Notes: generated by a model from the sequence alone, not told the origin. Counted from the first letter of the stretch, positions 44,302-54,470 are shown. The stretch: 64,000 nucleotides of DNA from Oceanospirillum sp048268485 (GCA_048268485.1 JBLWVL010000004.1:1-64000); one strand, 5' to 3'. Translations and numbers: made by a program.

Positions 44302-44739
44302 ATGTTGCTTGATGAGGCTCAAACAGCTGTTTCTGATCTGATAGAGGCCCTGCATGAATCACTGGATGATTATCAGGATAACCTTCAGCGTTTACACCGC
44401 ACAGAGATTGCTCAGGAGTTCAACGATGCTATGAACCAGCGGACACAACTGGTTAATACCCTTGAAGAATGCATTAAAGAAGAGCTGTCTCTGCGCCCTC
44501 GCGCAGCGGATACTGAGCGCGAGGACTTCCACTATCTCTGGAGCAAACTTAAAAGTCTGGTGTTCGATGAGCAGGAGATGATGCTTCAGGAAAGAGCGGA
44601 GCAGGAACGTCAGCTAATCAGCCTGGTCGCCCGCTGCGAAAGCTTTGACTACCCTGAAAACATCAGTCAGCAGCTGAAAAAACTACACCAGCACCTGGCA
44701 GAACAGCTCAATCAGATCAAACAGTTTCAGCAAAGCTGA
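44302..44739 (+). CDS. Helical hypothetical protein, possibly DUF2383/ferritin-like
   Basis: The 145-residue product is almost wholly helical and acidic (EAQTAVSDLIEALHESLDDY, DAMNQRTQLVNTLEECIKEE, HYLWSKLKSLVFDEQEMMLQ). The spacing of blocks, notably a WxxLKSL segment after a charged linker, recalls DUF2383 four-helix proteins of the ferritin-like class. The match is by eye and weak. No clear metal-binding ExxH pairs are visible. It lies just upstream of the EAL-HDOD pair on the same strand, with a weak inverted repeat (44757-44783) between. Confidence 0.6.
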   Translation: MLLDEAQTAVSDLIEALHESLDDYQDNLQRLHRTEIAQEFNDAMNQRTQLVNTLEECIKEELSLRPRAADTEREDFHYLWSKLKSLVFDEQEMMLQERAEQERQLISLVARCESFDYPENISQQLKKLHQHLAEQLNQIKQFQQS

Positions 44740-44834
44740 GCGATCACCTCAAGCATAAAAGATACATATTTATAAAATCTTTTGAAAATCAGATATGATC
44801 AGGGAAAACGTAAACATAGCCACGGAGTGATCTC

Positions 44835-46049
44835 ATGGGCTCTATTAATCAGTTTTACATCACACGGCATACTTTCTGTGATAGCGACCTTATTCGCCGC
44901 GGGGTTGAACTGGCATACCATGACACTCATCATACGGCCACTCCTCTGGAAGCCAGTGCCAAAGTTGCCAGTTATACACTTCTGGACTATGGGCTTGATC
45001 AAGTCGGCAAAAGAGGCAAAGTGCTGCTCACCATTACTAAAGCTTGGCTACCGAATGCCAGCACACTCCCTGCAGCCAAAATTAAGGATAGACTCGTACT
45101 TCAATTGACTGAAGATACTCCCCCGGACCCGATCACTCTCAATGCGTTGCATCATATTCGCAGCAAAGGGTTTCAGATCGCCCTGACCAACTACACCCTT
45201 AATGACCCTAGGAAAGCTCTTTTAAGTGAAGTTGATATTGTGAAAATCAACTGCCAGAAGCTTATACCAGGTGACCTGAAACGCCTTTATACAGAACTTA
45301 AAAGTTATTCCGTGACCTTAATGGCCGGACAGATTGAAAGTTGGCAGATGTTTGAGCAAGTACGGGCTGCCGGGTTCGATCTTTACCAGGGTAGTTTCTT
45401 GGGTAAGCCTGAGCTTCTGGACACCCCGAAAAACAGCACAAGTCGTATTACGCTGATTAAACTGATGACTCTTCTCTTTGATGATAAAAGCAGTATAGAA
45501 GAAATTGAAAAGGTGATTGAACAAGAGCCTACTCTTTTTTATCGGCTACTGAAATTTGTCAACTCCGCGGCTTACCAGCTGCCGAACAGGATCGACAGCC
45601 TGCATCAGGCTGTCATCTATATTGGCACCGAAACCCTGCGTACTCTGGTGGCTATTCTGGTTTGGGCAAAAGATGACCACAAAGCCTATACCGTACTACC
45701 TCAGATTCTGACCCGGGCTAAAGCCTGCGAACTGTTGGCGAAAGAACAAGGGCTTACTTCTTCAGACCGTTACTTCACACTGGGCTTTTTATCCCTGCTG
45801 GATGTTGCTCTGAATCAGCCTCTGGATAAACTCATTCTCAATTTGTCGCTCTCGGAGGAGATGCAAAACGCGCTTCTGAAAAATGAGGGACCGCTGGCCG
45901 AGGTTCTGGGTTTTGTTCGCCTGTGGGAAAAGGCTAACTGGGCAGCATTGGAACAACACCCGATGTTTTCTATTGAAAGCACCCCCGGACTGATGCAGCA
46001 AGCCCAACACTGGGCGCAGGAAACAGAAAACGAGATGCACAATATCTGA
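44835..46049 (+). CDS. Degenerate EAL plus HDOD signalling protein (first copy)
   Basis: The 404-residue protein has a YuxH-like layout: an N-terminal EAL-derived barrel (about 1-195) with the catalytic motifs lost (RRGVELAYHD where E-x-L should stand; LTNYTLNDPRKALLSEVDIV) and a C-terminal HDOD domain (about 200-395, EQEPTLFYRLLKFVNSAAYQ, SLHQAVIYIGTETLRTLVAI). It should not cleave c-di-GMP. HDOD domains act in protein scaffolding and signalling. GGAG lies seven bases before the ATG. It is followed by a longer-conserved paralogue at 46151, so a tandem duplication is likely. Confidence 0.88.
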   Translation: MGSINQFYITRHTFCDSDLIRRGVELAYHDTHHTATPLEASAKVASYTLLDYGLDQVGKRGKVLLTITKAWLPNASTLPAAKIKDRLVLQLTEDTPPDPITLNALHHIRSKGFQIALTNYTLNDPRKALLSEVDIVKINCQKLIPGDLKRLYTELKSYSVTLMAGQIESWQMFEQVRAAGFDLYQGSFLGKPELLDTPKNSTSRITLIKLMTLLFDDKSSIEEIEKVIEQEPTLFYRLLKFVNSAAYQLPNRIDSLHQAVIYIGTETLRTLVAILVWAKDDHKAYTVLPQILTRAKACELLAKEQGLTSSDRYFTLGFLSLLDVALNQPLDKLILNLSLSEEMQNALLKNEGPLAEVLGFVRLWEKANWAALEQHPMFSIESTPGLMQQAQHWAQETENEMHNI

Positions 46050-46150
46050 AGATAGATAACGGCGTCATTGTTAAAGTACAGCTCTGCCGGGAGACATCTC
46101 AGGTTTCCGGCACCATTGCTTGATATTCGACCACTATTCAGGAGACCTCA

Positions 46151-47380
46151 GTGTCTGAATTAAACCATGCTGATGACGTATTTTTTCTGGCCCGTCAGGC
46201 GATAGCTGATCGGGAACTAAACCTCATCGGTTATGAATTACTCTACCGTCGAAGTAAAACAGCAACCCATGCAGACGTTCAGGATCATCTGCAGGCAAGC
46301 GCACGGGTTTATTCAACCGCACTTCTGGATCTTGGTGTTGGTCAACTGGGCTCAGGCCTTCCCGTGTCCCTGAATATACCCCAGCTCTGGTTGGAGCAGG
46401 ATGAACTCTTCCCCAGCGTAACCAGCCAAATTGTACTGGAAGTTCTGGAACAGGTGCGGCCGACAAAACAGGTGATAGAGTCACTGAATCGCCTGCGTCG
46501 CAAAGGTTATACCATTGCACTGGATGACTTTGTGCTGACGGAGGAAAATATGGCACTGATTCCATGCGCCCAATGGATCAAGCTGGATACCCATCAGTAC
46601 AGCCAGAAAGAACTGGAAGAAATCGTCAATACACTGAAAGCCTATCCGGTAAAACTGGTGGCTGAAAAAATCGAAAGCTGGCAGGAGTATCGTAACCTGG
46701 AAGCCATGGGCTTTGATTATTTCCAGGGCTACTTCCTGTCACGGCCTCAGGTTTTTAAAGGACATCAGGCCAACAGCAACCAGAAAGTACTGCTTGAGCT
46801 TCTTCAGGAGCTCTACAAAGAGGATATGGATGTCAATCAACTGGTTGATACTATTGTCAAAGACCCAGGTATGACTTATCGCCTGTTGCGCCACATAAAC
46901 TCTGCCGGTTATATGTTCAAGAAAGAGATCAAAAGCATCCACCAGGCTATTGTTCTTCTGGGTCAGGAACGTCTGCGCTCTATGGTAAGTCTGCTTCTAT
47001 GGAGCAAAAGTCCTTACCGTACCAGCTCCCAATTACCGGGAATTCTGGTTCGGGCAAAAGCCTGCGAAGAACTTGCACATTTTTATGAACTGGACCAGAT
47101 CCAATCCTGCTTCACTGTCGGTGTACTCTCCAATCTGCACTTAGCGCTGGGAATGGAAGCCGAAGAGATGGCAAGTATGTTAAAGCTGGAACCTGAGATC
47201 GCTGAAGGCTTACAGGGCAGGGGCGTTCCTGGCGAGATACTTCAGCTGGTGATTGCCTATGAGCAGGGGGACTGGGATGCGATGGAAACCTCAGACTGGT
47301 ATCGACCGGAAGTGAATGACTGCTTTATGAATGCCATGAACTGGGCTGATACAGTGGTCACAGAGATGAATAAGGACTGA
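46151..47380 (+). CDS. EAL-HDOD signalling protein (second copy)
   Basis: The 409-residue paralogue of the preceding protein keeps more of the EAL barrel (ARQAIADRELNLIGYELLYR, SLNIPQLWLE, YTIALDDFVLTEENMAL, KLVAEKIESWQEYRNLEAMG, FDYFQGYFLSRP). ELL replaces EAL and several metal ligands are missing, so phosphodiesterase activity is unlikely, although c-di-GMP binding cannot be excluded. HDOD follows (DPGMTYRLLRHINSAGYMFK, SIHQAIVLLGQERLRSMVSL). The start is GTG at 46151 with AGGAGA (46140-46145). Confidence 0.9.
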   Translation: MSELNHADDVFFLARQAIADRELNLIGYELLYRRSKTATHADVQDHLQASARVYSTALLDLGVGQLGSGLPVSLNIPQLWLEQDELFPSVTSQIVLEVLEQVRPTKQVIESLNRLRRKGYTIALDDFVLTEENMALIPCAQWIKLDTHQYSQKELEEIVNTLKAYPVKLVAEKIESWQEYRNLEAMGFDYFQGYFLSRPQVFKGHQANSNQKVLLELLQELYKEDMDVNQLVDTIVKDPGMTYRLLRHINSAGYMFKKEIKSIHQAIVLLGQERLRSMVSLLLWSKSPYRTSSQLPGILVRAKACEELAHFYELDQIQSCFTVGVLSNLHLALGMEAEEMASMLKLEPEIAEGLQGRGVPGEILQLVIAYEQGDWDAMETSDWYRPEVNDCFMNAMNWADTVVTEMNKD

Positions 47381-47398
47381 AGGCTAAAACAGCCTTCA
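47378..47398. terminator. Hairpin between converging genes, weak terminator
   Basis: TGAAGGCT (47378-47385, including the stop codon of the EAL-HDOD gene) pairs with AGCCTTCA (47391-47398). No T-run follows on the plus strand. Confidence 0.45.
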
Positions 47399-47418
47399 GA
47401 CTCCGTAAAAAGAACGGG

Positions 47419-47739
47419 TCAATCTTCCGGCTCATCAGCCACTTCAACCAAACCGTCAACAATGCGCACCGGATAAACATCGATATCCTCATACGCCGGC
47501 GGTGCTGTTACTTCACCGGAGCGCAGACAAAAACGCGCGCCGTGGCGAGGACAAACAATTTCCCCATCTTCGATACAGCCCCCTTCCAGAGAGCCGCCAT
47601 CGTGGCTGCAGACGTTTTCAATGGCGTGAAATTCACCATCAACGTTTGCCACCAACAGCTCAACATCATCTTCTGTGGTCACTAACTGATATTCACCCTC
47701 TGCGATGGCTGCAGCGGCATCTACCTTAATCCAACCCAT
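47419..47739 (-). CDS. Rieske-type [2Fe-2S] ferredoxin
   Basis: This 106-residue soluble protein has the Rieske cluster ligands Cys44/His46 (ENVCSHDGGS) and Cys63/His66 (IVCPRHGARF), matching small ferredoxin components of oxygenases and the Rieske proteins found at the end of suf operons in several gammaproteobacteria. AAGGAAAG precedes the ATG. It is the last gene of the leftward suf transcript, 20 bp after hepT. A role in electron supply to cluster assembly is inferred from position. Confidence 0.92.
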   Translation of the reverse strand: MGWIKVDAAAAIAEGEYQLVTTEDDVELLVANVDGEFHAIENVCSHDGGSLEGGCIEDGEIVCPRHGARFCLRSGEVTAPPAYEDIDVYPVRIVDGLVEVADEPED

Positions 47740-47759
47740 GTTATAGCTTTCCTTCCGGT

Positions 47760-48170
47760 TCAGTCTTCAGCCAACACAATCTGCGCCAGCCGGATAAAGT
47801 CATTTAAGTGTTTATCCAGAACGGAAATCACAATCTCGATATTCAGGTTCTGGTAATCATGTACGGCGATATTGCGCAGACCAACCATCTTCTGCATGGA
47901 AAGCGCCAGATCCGCAGACAGGTAACCTAAACGCTCCATCTGAACAAAAGAATCACGGCTGCTTTGCGGTACCGGGCCATTTTTCAGACGCAGCACCCGG
48001 TTGGCAATATCGATAGCCGCCTCGCAGAGCCGCTGCAGATTCAGGATGACAGAATCCTGCCGGGTAAGGTTGCTGCGCAGCTGTTCCGCATCCCCCTGAT
48101 ACTCTTCAGCGATACGTTTCAGGCAACGCTCTATAATGGCAACTTTGTTGATAATCACATCATCATTCAT
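47760..48170 (-). CDS. hepT: HepT-type toxin (HEPN RNase, DUF86)
   Basis: HepT toxins are HEPN-fold ribonucleases neutralised when their MntA partner attaches AMP to a tyrosine. The 136-residue product has the catalytic RX4HXY motif at Arg99, His104 and Tyr106 (GLRNIAVHDYQNL) and the HEPN helices (LCEAAIDIANRVLRLK). The start at 48170 (MNDDVIINK) overlaps the mntA stop by 8 bp, after GGAG. An upstream ATG at 48194 is less likely. The pair is inserted between sufT and the Rieske gene. Confidence 0.93.
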   Translation of the reverse strand: MNDDVIINKVAIIERCLKRIAEEYQGDAEQLRSNLTRQDSVILNLQRLCEAAIDIANRVLRLKNGPVPQSSRDSFVQMERLGYLSADLALSMQKMVGLRNIAVHDYQNLNIEIVISVLDKHLNDFIRLAQIVLAED

Positions 48171-48588
48171 TATCCGCTCCCGAAGGTGTTGCATCCTGTT
48201 GCCAGCGCTGTTTGAAGGCCTTCAGGTTATCCTGACGCTCAAGCTGCAGATCCTGATACATACGGTAGGTTTCCGTCTCAAATCCGGCAGCATCACCCTG
48301 AATATCTAACAGCAACTTGCCCTCCGTCACCACCTGATAACGCAGCACAGTGGAACAACTCATCAGGTTGATAAGATCCACATCCCGACCCAGTTCAACC
48401 GCCAGAGTTTGCCCCCACGACCAGATATCTTCATCAGAAACCGGCTGAGACGGCAGAACCGCCAGATCCAAGTCACTGTGCTCACCGGCACGACCGGAAG
48501 CAAAAGAGCCAAACAGATAGGCAAGCCGGATACGACCAGAGAAAAGGTGCTCAACAATATCGGGCAAAGCTTTCAAGTCTGTTGTCAT
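48163..48588 (-). CDS. mntA: MntA-type antitoxin (minimal nucleotidyltransferase)
   Basis: MntA proteins transfer AMP to the HepT toxin and so block its RNase. The 141-residue product has the exact GSX10DXD motif: Gly27-Ser28, then Asp39 and Asp41 (FGSFASGRAGEHSDLDLAV). It is longer than many MntA proteins, with a helical C-terminus (QRWQQDATPSGADNE). The order here is mntA then hepT with an 8-bp overlap. It lies 46 bp after sufT. Confidence 0.92.
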   Translation of the reverse strand: MTTDLKALPDIVEHLFSGRIRLAYLFGSFASGRAGEHSDLDLAVLPSQPVSDEDIWSWGQTLAVELGRDVDLINLMSCSTVLRYQVVTEGKLLLDIQGDAAGFETETYRMYQDLQLERQDNLKAFKQRWQQDATPSGADNE

Positions 48589-48634
48589 GACGATCGACCT
48601 ACAGGAGGAAGGCTAACATACAGAACCAGCCTGA

Positions 48635-49180
48635 TCAGAACATACCTGTGGCAAGCTTGGCATCTTCGCTCATCATGTCGCGATTCCAGGGCGGGTTAAA
48701 GACGATCTCCGTCAGTACCTTGGATACCTGAGGCGCACCCAGAATTTTGCGGCGGGCATCTTCGGCAATCACATCACCCATACCGCAACCCGGTGCTGTC
48801 AGGGTCATCTTGATAATCACGACCGTTTCACCGGTCAACAGTTTATCGATCCGACAGCCATAGACCAAACCCAAATCGACAATATTGACCGGAATTTCCG
48901 GGTCATAGCAGGTGCGCAGTTGCTCCCAGACAAAAGCTTCTAACTCTTCAGCACTGGCATCTTCGGGCAGCGTCGGGCGCTCTTTTGCTTCACCACCAAG
49001 GGCGTCAAGGTTGTAGCTTTCGATCAGGTAAAGTCGGCTTTCAAAGCCAACACTGACACTACCGCCTTTGGCCTGCATCACCGTTACTTCACCACCTTCC
49101 GGCAGCGTGACCGTTTTGCCAAAAGGAATAGAGATCGCATCCACATCCCGGCTCAGAATAATTTTATCGTCTTTTTTCAT
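48635..49180 (-). CDS. sufT: Fe-S cluster assembly protein SufT
   Basis: SufT is a DUF59/MIP18 protein that helps mature Fe-S proteins, especially under heavy demand. The 181-residue product has an N-terminal segment (DAISIPFGKTVTLPEGGEVT) typical of the longer SufT type and a C-terminal DUF59 core (CYDPEIPVNIVDLGLVYGCR, TLTAPGCGMGDVIAEDARRK, NPPWNRDMMSEDAK). It follows sufS by 54 bp. It shares the fold of PaaD elsewhere in the window. Confidence 0.95.
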   Translation of the reverse strand: MKKDDKIILSRDVDAISIPFGKTVTLPEGGEVTVMQAKGGSVSVGFESRLYLIESYNLDALGGEAKERPTLPEDASAEELEAFVWEQLRTCYDPEIPVNIVDLGLVYGCRIDKLLTGETVVIIKMTLTAPGCGMGDVIAEDARRKILGAPQVSKVLTEIVFNPPWNRDMMSEDAKLATGMF

Positions 49181-49234
49181 GGCGCTTTATTTTTCCGGTT
49201 CCGATTTGGCCAGACCTGACCTTAAGAATCTGGC

Positions 49235-50515
<1,281 letters not shown>

Positions 50516-50538
50516 TCCCTCAATCGCGCCAGCCCCGT

Positions 50539-51846
50539 TTACACGAGGCCTTTCAGGTTGAATTTCTCAGGCAGGCGACCGGCTACCGCGTCTTCAAGGC
50601 GGTCATGAACCGCCGGAATTTCAATACGGTCAATCACCTCGTTGGCAAAGGCCAGTGTCAGCAGACCTCGGGCCATCTCTTCACCCAAACCGCGGGAGCG
50701 CAATGCGAACAGTGCGTTCTCATCCAGCTGACCTGTGGTGCTGCCGTGGGAGCACTTCACGTCATCGGCGTAGATCTCCAGCTCTGGTTTGGTGTCGATT
50801 TCCGCTTTGTCCGACAACAGCAGGTTGGCATTGGACTGATGGGCTTCGATCTTCTGGGCATCTTTATGCACAACGGCACGGCCATTGAACACACCACGGG
50901 AGCGGTCGTTCAGAATGCCTTTGTAATCTTCGTTGCTATTGGTGTGCGGCGCATTATGGTTAACCAGCGTGTGGTTATCCAGATGCTGACGACCATTACC
51001 CAGGTACAGACCGTTCAGGTTCACCTCGGCACCTTCGCCGCTCAGTTCCACCTGAATATCCTGACGGGCCAGTTTGCCCCCCAGACACACATTGTGCGAG
51101 GTAAAACGGCTATCCCGCTTCTGATCGATATGCATGCTGGCGATGTGATACTGCTTGCGGCTTTCCTGCTGCAGCTTGTAGTGGGTAATATTGGCACCAT
51201 CCGCCAGATCCACTTCCGTCACGACATTCGTCAGGTTAGCGGCGTCTTCTGCACCCGCATAATGCTCAACAATGGTCCCCTGAGCGTGAATACCCGCCCT
51301 GATCAGAATACGCGGCTGTACCAGTACCGGATTTTCCTGTTCAGTGGCGACAAACTGCAGGTAAACCGGCTGTTCCAGCACAGCATTGGCGGCAAGATCG
51401 ATCAGTACACCATCCTGCCATCCCGCAAGGTTCAGCGCCGTAAAGCCGCTGAAGTTAGCCGCAGCAACCTGACCCAGAACGGGTTTGGCCGCATTGGCAT
51501 TTTTCGCCAGTGGCAGCACCTGAACACCTTGCGGCAGACTATTAAGCGTGGATGCTTTTTCAGAGAAGATACCGTCGATAAAGACCAGTCGAATCCCATC
51601 CAGTCCCAAGCTGCTCTCTTTTATTAAAGCTGCAGCATCTGCCTGCTCGTTTGGCAGTGAGAACTGACGCTTAGCCAGTGCTTTAACATCGGTGTATTTC
51701 CAGTTTTCCAGACGGGCGTGAGGCAGGCCTAACACCGCAAACTGTTCTACAGCACCCTGACGCAGGTCGGTTAACCAACCCGGACCTTCGCTGATCTGTG
51801 GAGTTACCGCGCTCAGCCACTGATCGGTAAATTCGGCCAAACTCAT
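50539..51846 (-). CDS. sufD: Fe-S cluster scaffold subunit SufD
   Basis: SufD forms the SufBC2D scaffold with SufB and SufC. The 435-residue product shows the SufD/SufB C-terminal helix-beta fold (NLNGLYLGNGRQHLDNHTLV, GVFNGRAVVHKDAQKIEAHQ, KPELEIYADDVKCSHGSTTG). The ATG at 51846 is preceded by GAGGAGG and shares ATGA with the sufC stop. An upstream in-frame GTG or ATG at 51870 is less likely. Followed closely by sufS (23 bp). Confidence 0.96.
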   Translation of the reverse strand: MSLAEFTDQWLSAVTPQISEGPGWLTDLRQGAVEQFAVLGLPHARLENWKYTDVKALAKRQFSLPNEQADAAALIKESSLGLDGIRLVFIDGIFSEKASTLNSLPQGVQVLPLAKNANAAKPVLGQVAAANFSGFTALNLAGWQDGVLIDLAANAVLEQPVYLQFVATEQENPVLVQPRILIRAGIHAQGTIVEHYAGAEDAANLTNVVTEVDLADGANITHYKLQQESRKQYHIASMHIDQKRDSRFTSHNVCLGGKLARQDIQVELSGEGAEVNLNGLYLGNGRQHLDNHTLVNHNAPHTNSNEDYKGILNDRSRGVFNGRAVVHKDAQKIEAHQSNANLLLSDKAEIDTKPELEIYADDVKCSHGSTTGQLDENALFALRSRGLGEEMARGLLTLAFANEVIDRIEIPAVHDRLEDAVAGRLPEKFNLKGLV

Positions 51847-52595
51847 TGAGCCGCCTCCTCGATTACCCAATCGTAACCGCGTTTTTCCAGCTCCAGAGCC
51901 AGAGACTTATCACCGGATTTAATGATTTTCCCGTCAGACAGTACATGGATATGATCCGGCACGATATAGTCCAGCAGGCGCTGGTAGTGGGTAACCATCA
52001 CAATAGAGCGACCGGCATCACGCAGGCTGTTAACGCCTTCGGATACGATTTTCAGTGCATCGATATCCAGGCCCGAATCGATCTCATCCAGCAGGGCAAG
52101 CTTCGGCTCAAGAATCAGCATCTGCAGAATCTCATTACGCTTTTTCTCACCACCGGAGAAACCTTCGTTCACCGAACGGTGCAGGAAGCTGCTATCCATC
52201 TTCATAAACTGCAGTTTTTCACGGACCAGCTTCATAAATTCCGGTGCTTCGATTTCCGGCAGACCCAGGTGCTCACGCTTGGCATTCAGCGCGGCTTTCA
52301 GCAGGTATACGTTTTTAACCCCGGGGATCTCAACCGGATACTGGAAGCCCAGCAGCAGGCCTGCGCGGGCGCGGTCTTCAATCTCCATCTCCAGCACGTC
52401 TTCACCTTCAAAGGTGATGCTGCCGCCAGTCACTTCATAACCGTCACGACCTGCGATAACCGCTGACAGAGTGGATTTACCGGCACCGTTCGGGCCCATA
52501 ATGGCGTGAACTTCACCGGGATTGATGGTCAGGTTCAGGCCTTTCAGAATCTCTTTGTCTTCAACACTAACGCGCAGGTCTTTAACTTCTAACAT
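51843..52595 (-). CDS. sufC: ABC-type ATPase SufC
   Basis: SufC is the ATPase of the SufBCD scaffold. The 250-residue product has Walker A MGPNGAGKSTLSAVIAG, an ABC signature in NEGFSGGEKKRNEILQML, Walker B LALLDEIDSGLD and the H-loop VMVTHYQRLLDYI. Its own AAAAGGTT ribosome site lies ten bases upstream. Unusually, 353 bp of palindromic, non-coding DNA separates it from sufB. Confidence 0.97.
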   Translation of the reverse strand: MLEVKDLRVSVEDKEILKGLNLTINPGEVHAIMGPNGAGKSTLSAVIAGRDGYEVTGGSITFEGEDVLEMEIEDRARAGLLLGFQYPVEIPGVKNVYLLKAALNAKREHLGLPEIEAPEFMKLVREKLQFMKMDSSFLHRSVNEGFSGGEKKRNEILQMLILEPKLALLDEIDSGLDIDALKIVSEGVNSLRDAGRSIVMVTHYQRLLDYIVPDHIHVLSDGKIIKSGDKSLALELEKRGYDWVIEEAAQ

Positions 52596-52948
52596 GTGGT
52601 TTTAACCTTTTCTGTGGATGGCGGCCTAGCAACGGCAGCACCATCAAATCTGAATTCTTTGTCTGTCGAGCTGTATCGGTATTACCGTCGCCTGAGCGGG
52701 CTACCGTGTATCGGCTTAACGAAGCCATGGATGGCGAAGTTCGGCTCCTCGGAACAGGGATGTTCCGGGAGCCGGAAGCCGATACCGGCCAGACCGGTTA
52801 ACACTCCGGTCTTCCCGACGACTGACTGGGTTTCCATCAGAAAGCTGCAAAACATCCTGTTTTGAACAGCTTTCGCTGCGCCATCCCTGGCTTCGCTTTG
52901 ATTGGAAACCACAGCCATCCGCCTGAGCGGGCTGCTGTGTATCTGCTT
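52596..52948. repeat. Multi-hairpin, direct-repeat-flanked element between sufB and sufC
   Basis: Two imperfect 24-bp direct repeats (CGCCTGAGCGGGCT..GTGTATC) lie at 52689-52712 and 52920-52943. Between them are four hairpins: GGCTT/AAGCC (52713-52726), a 13-bp stem with one bulge (52743-52756 with 52761-52773), AGACCGG/CCGGTCT (52791-52812), and a long stem of about 15 bp (52840-52854 with 52858-52874) nested inside GGTTTCC/GGAAACC (52829-52910). Short frames on both strands are by-products of this structure. The architecture suggests an interspersed palindromic repeat that inserted into the operon. Confidence 0.7.
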
Positions 52949-54391
52949 TTAACCAACTGCACCTTCAAGGCTTACGTTCAGCAGGGCTTCCGCCTCTACC
53001 GCAAACTCCATCGGCAGCTCTTTAAAGACGTCTTTACAGAAGCCGTTCACGATCATGTTCACCGCATCTTCTTCAGAGATGCCGCGCTGACGGCAGTAGA
53101 ACAGCTGATCTTCACCGATCTTAGAGGTGGTCGCTTCGTGCTCCACCTGAGCCGTGCTGTTACCGATCTCCTGATACGGGAAAGTGTGCGCGCCACACTG
53201 ATCACCGATCAGCAGGGAGTCACACTGGGTAAAGTTACGGGCGCCTTTAGCACCGGGCAGAATCTTCACCAACCCACGATACGACTGATCAGAGCGACCA
53301 GCAGAAATACCCTTGGAGATAATGGTGGAACGGGAACCTTCACCGATATGAATCATCTTGGTGCCGGTGTCCGCCTGCTGCATGTTGTTGGTCACGGCAA
53401 CGGAGTAGAACTCACCGACGGAGTTCTTACCTTTCAGCACACAGCTTGGATATTTCCAGGTCACGGCAGAACCGGTTTCCACCTGAGTCCAGCTGATTTT
53501 AGAGTTATCGCCACGGCATTCGCCACGCTTAGTGACAAAGTTGTAGATGCCGCCTTTACCCTCTTCATCACCGGGATACCAGTTCTGCACCGTAGAATAT
53601 TTAATATCGGCATTTTCCAGTGCCACCAGTTCTACCACAGCGGCATGCAGCTGATTTTCATCCCGCATCGGTGCAGTACAGCCCTCAAGATAAGAGACCT
53701 GAGCATCGTCTTCACAGATGATTAGAGTACGCTCAAACTGGCCGGTATTTTCGGCGTTAATACGGAAATAGGTAGACAACTCCATAGGACAGGTCACGCC
53801 CTTAGGGACAAAGACAAAGGAGCCATCGGAGAAAACAGCAGAATTCAACGCGGTATAAAAGTTATCCGCCACCGGCACAACAGAGCCCAGATACTGCTTG
53901 ATCAGGTCAGGGTATTCACGGATCGCTTCCGAGATGGAGCAGAAGATAACACCCGCCTCTCCCAGCTGCTCTTTAAAGGTGGTTGTGACCGAGACAGAGT
54001 CAAACACCATATCCATCGCTACACCGGCAAGGGCCGCACGTTCATGCAGAGGAATACCCAACTTCTCGTAAGTTTCCAACAGCTTAGGGTCAACCTCATC
54101 CAGACTTTTCGGACGATCTTCGGAGGACTTTGGCGCAGAGTAGTATGACACCGCCTGAAAATCGACTTGTGGAAAATCCACATGTGCCCATTCAGGCTCC
54201 GCCATTGTCTTCCACTGCTCAAAAGCAGCCAGACGCCAATCCAGCATCCATTGCGGCTCTTCTTTTTTGGCAGAAATAAAGCGGATCACATCTTCATTCA
54301 GGCCGGGAGGCGCAGTATCTGACTCGATATCGGTTACAAAGCCTTGCTTGTACTCGCGACGTACAAGCTGCTCCATCTCTTGACTTGCCAT
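52949..54391 (-). CDS. sufB: Fe-S cluster scaffold subunit SufB
   Basis: SufB is the central scaffold on which [4Fe-4S] clusters form, with SufC and SufD. The 480-residue product has SITTTFKEQ-like and FVPKGVTCPMELSTYFRINA segments, CEDDAQVSYLEGCTAPMRDE and the C-terminal YREIGNSTAQVEHEATTSKI-type block (here YQEIGNSTAQVEHEATTSKI). GAGGAGAG precedes the ATG. It is the first structural gene, 79 bp after the regulator. Confidence 0.97.
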   Translation of the reverse strand: MASQEMEQLVRREYKQGFVTDIESDTAPPGLNEDVIRFISAKKEEPQWMLDWRLAAFEQWKTMAEPEWAHVDFPQVDFQAVSYYSAPKSSEDRPKSLDEVDPKLLETYEKLGIPLHERAALAGVAMDMVFDSVSVTTTFKEQLGEAGVIFCSISEAIREYPDLIKQYLGSVVPVADNFYTALNSAVFSDGSFVFVPKGVTCPMELSTYFRINAENTGQFERTLIICEDDAQVSYLEGCTAPMRDENQLHAAVVELVALENADIKYSTVQNWYPGDEEGKGGIYNFVTKRGECRGDNSKISWTQVETGSAVTWKYPSCVLKGKNSVGEFYSVAVTNNMQQADTGTKMIHIGEGSRSTIISKGISAGRSDQSYRGLVKILPGAKGARNFTQCDSLLIGDQCGAHTFPYQEIGNSTAQVEHEATTSKIGEDQLFYCRQRGISEEDAVNMIVNGFCKDVFKELPMEFAVEAEALLNVSLEGAVG

Positions 54392-54470
54392 TGGTCTCTC
54401 CTCACCCGGTTACAGGTTCTGTCGGAAGCTAATTCAATTCTTCTGATCTGACGGCTGCCGCCGAAAGCTC

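Noticed and set aside
47760..48588. Defence island around mntA-hepT
   Set aside because: No restriction, CRISPR, abortive-infection or mobile genes flank the pair; the neighbours are all suf genes.
50605..51627. 340-codon plus-strand frame
   Set aside because: Antisense to sufD, a fully recognisable gene; no start signals or family features.
52596..52918. Frames on both strands inside the sufB-sufC spacer
   Set aside because: The sequence is dominated by hairpins and repeats, so open frames on both strands are by-products; no ribosome site or codon pattern supports a protein.
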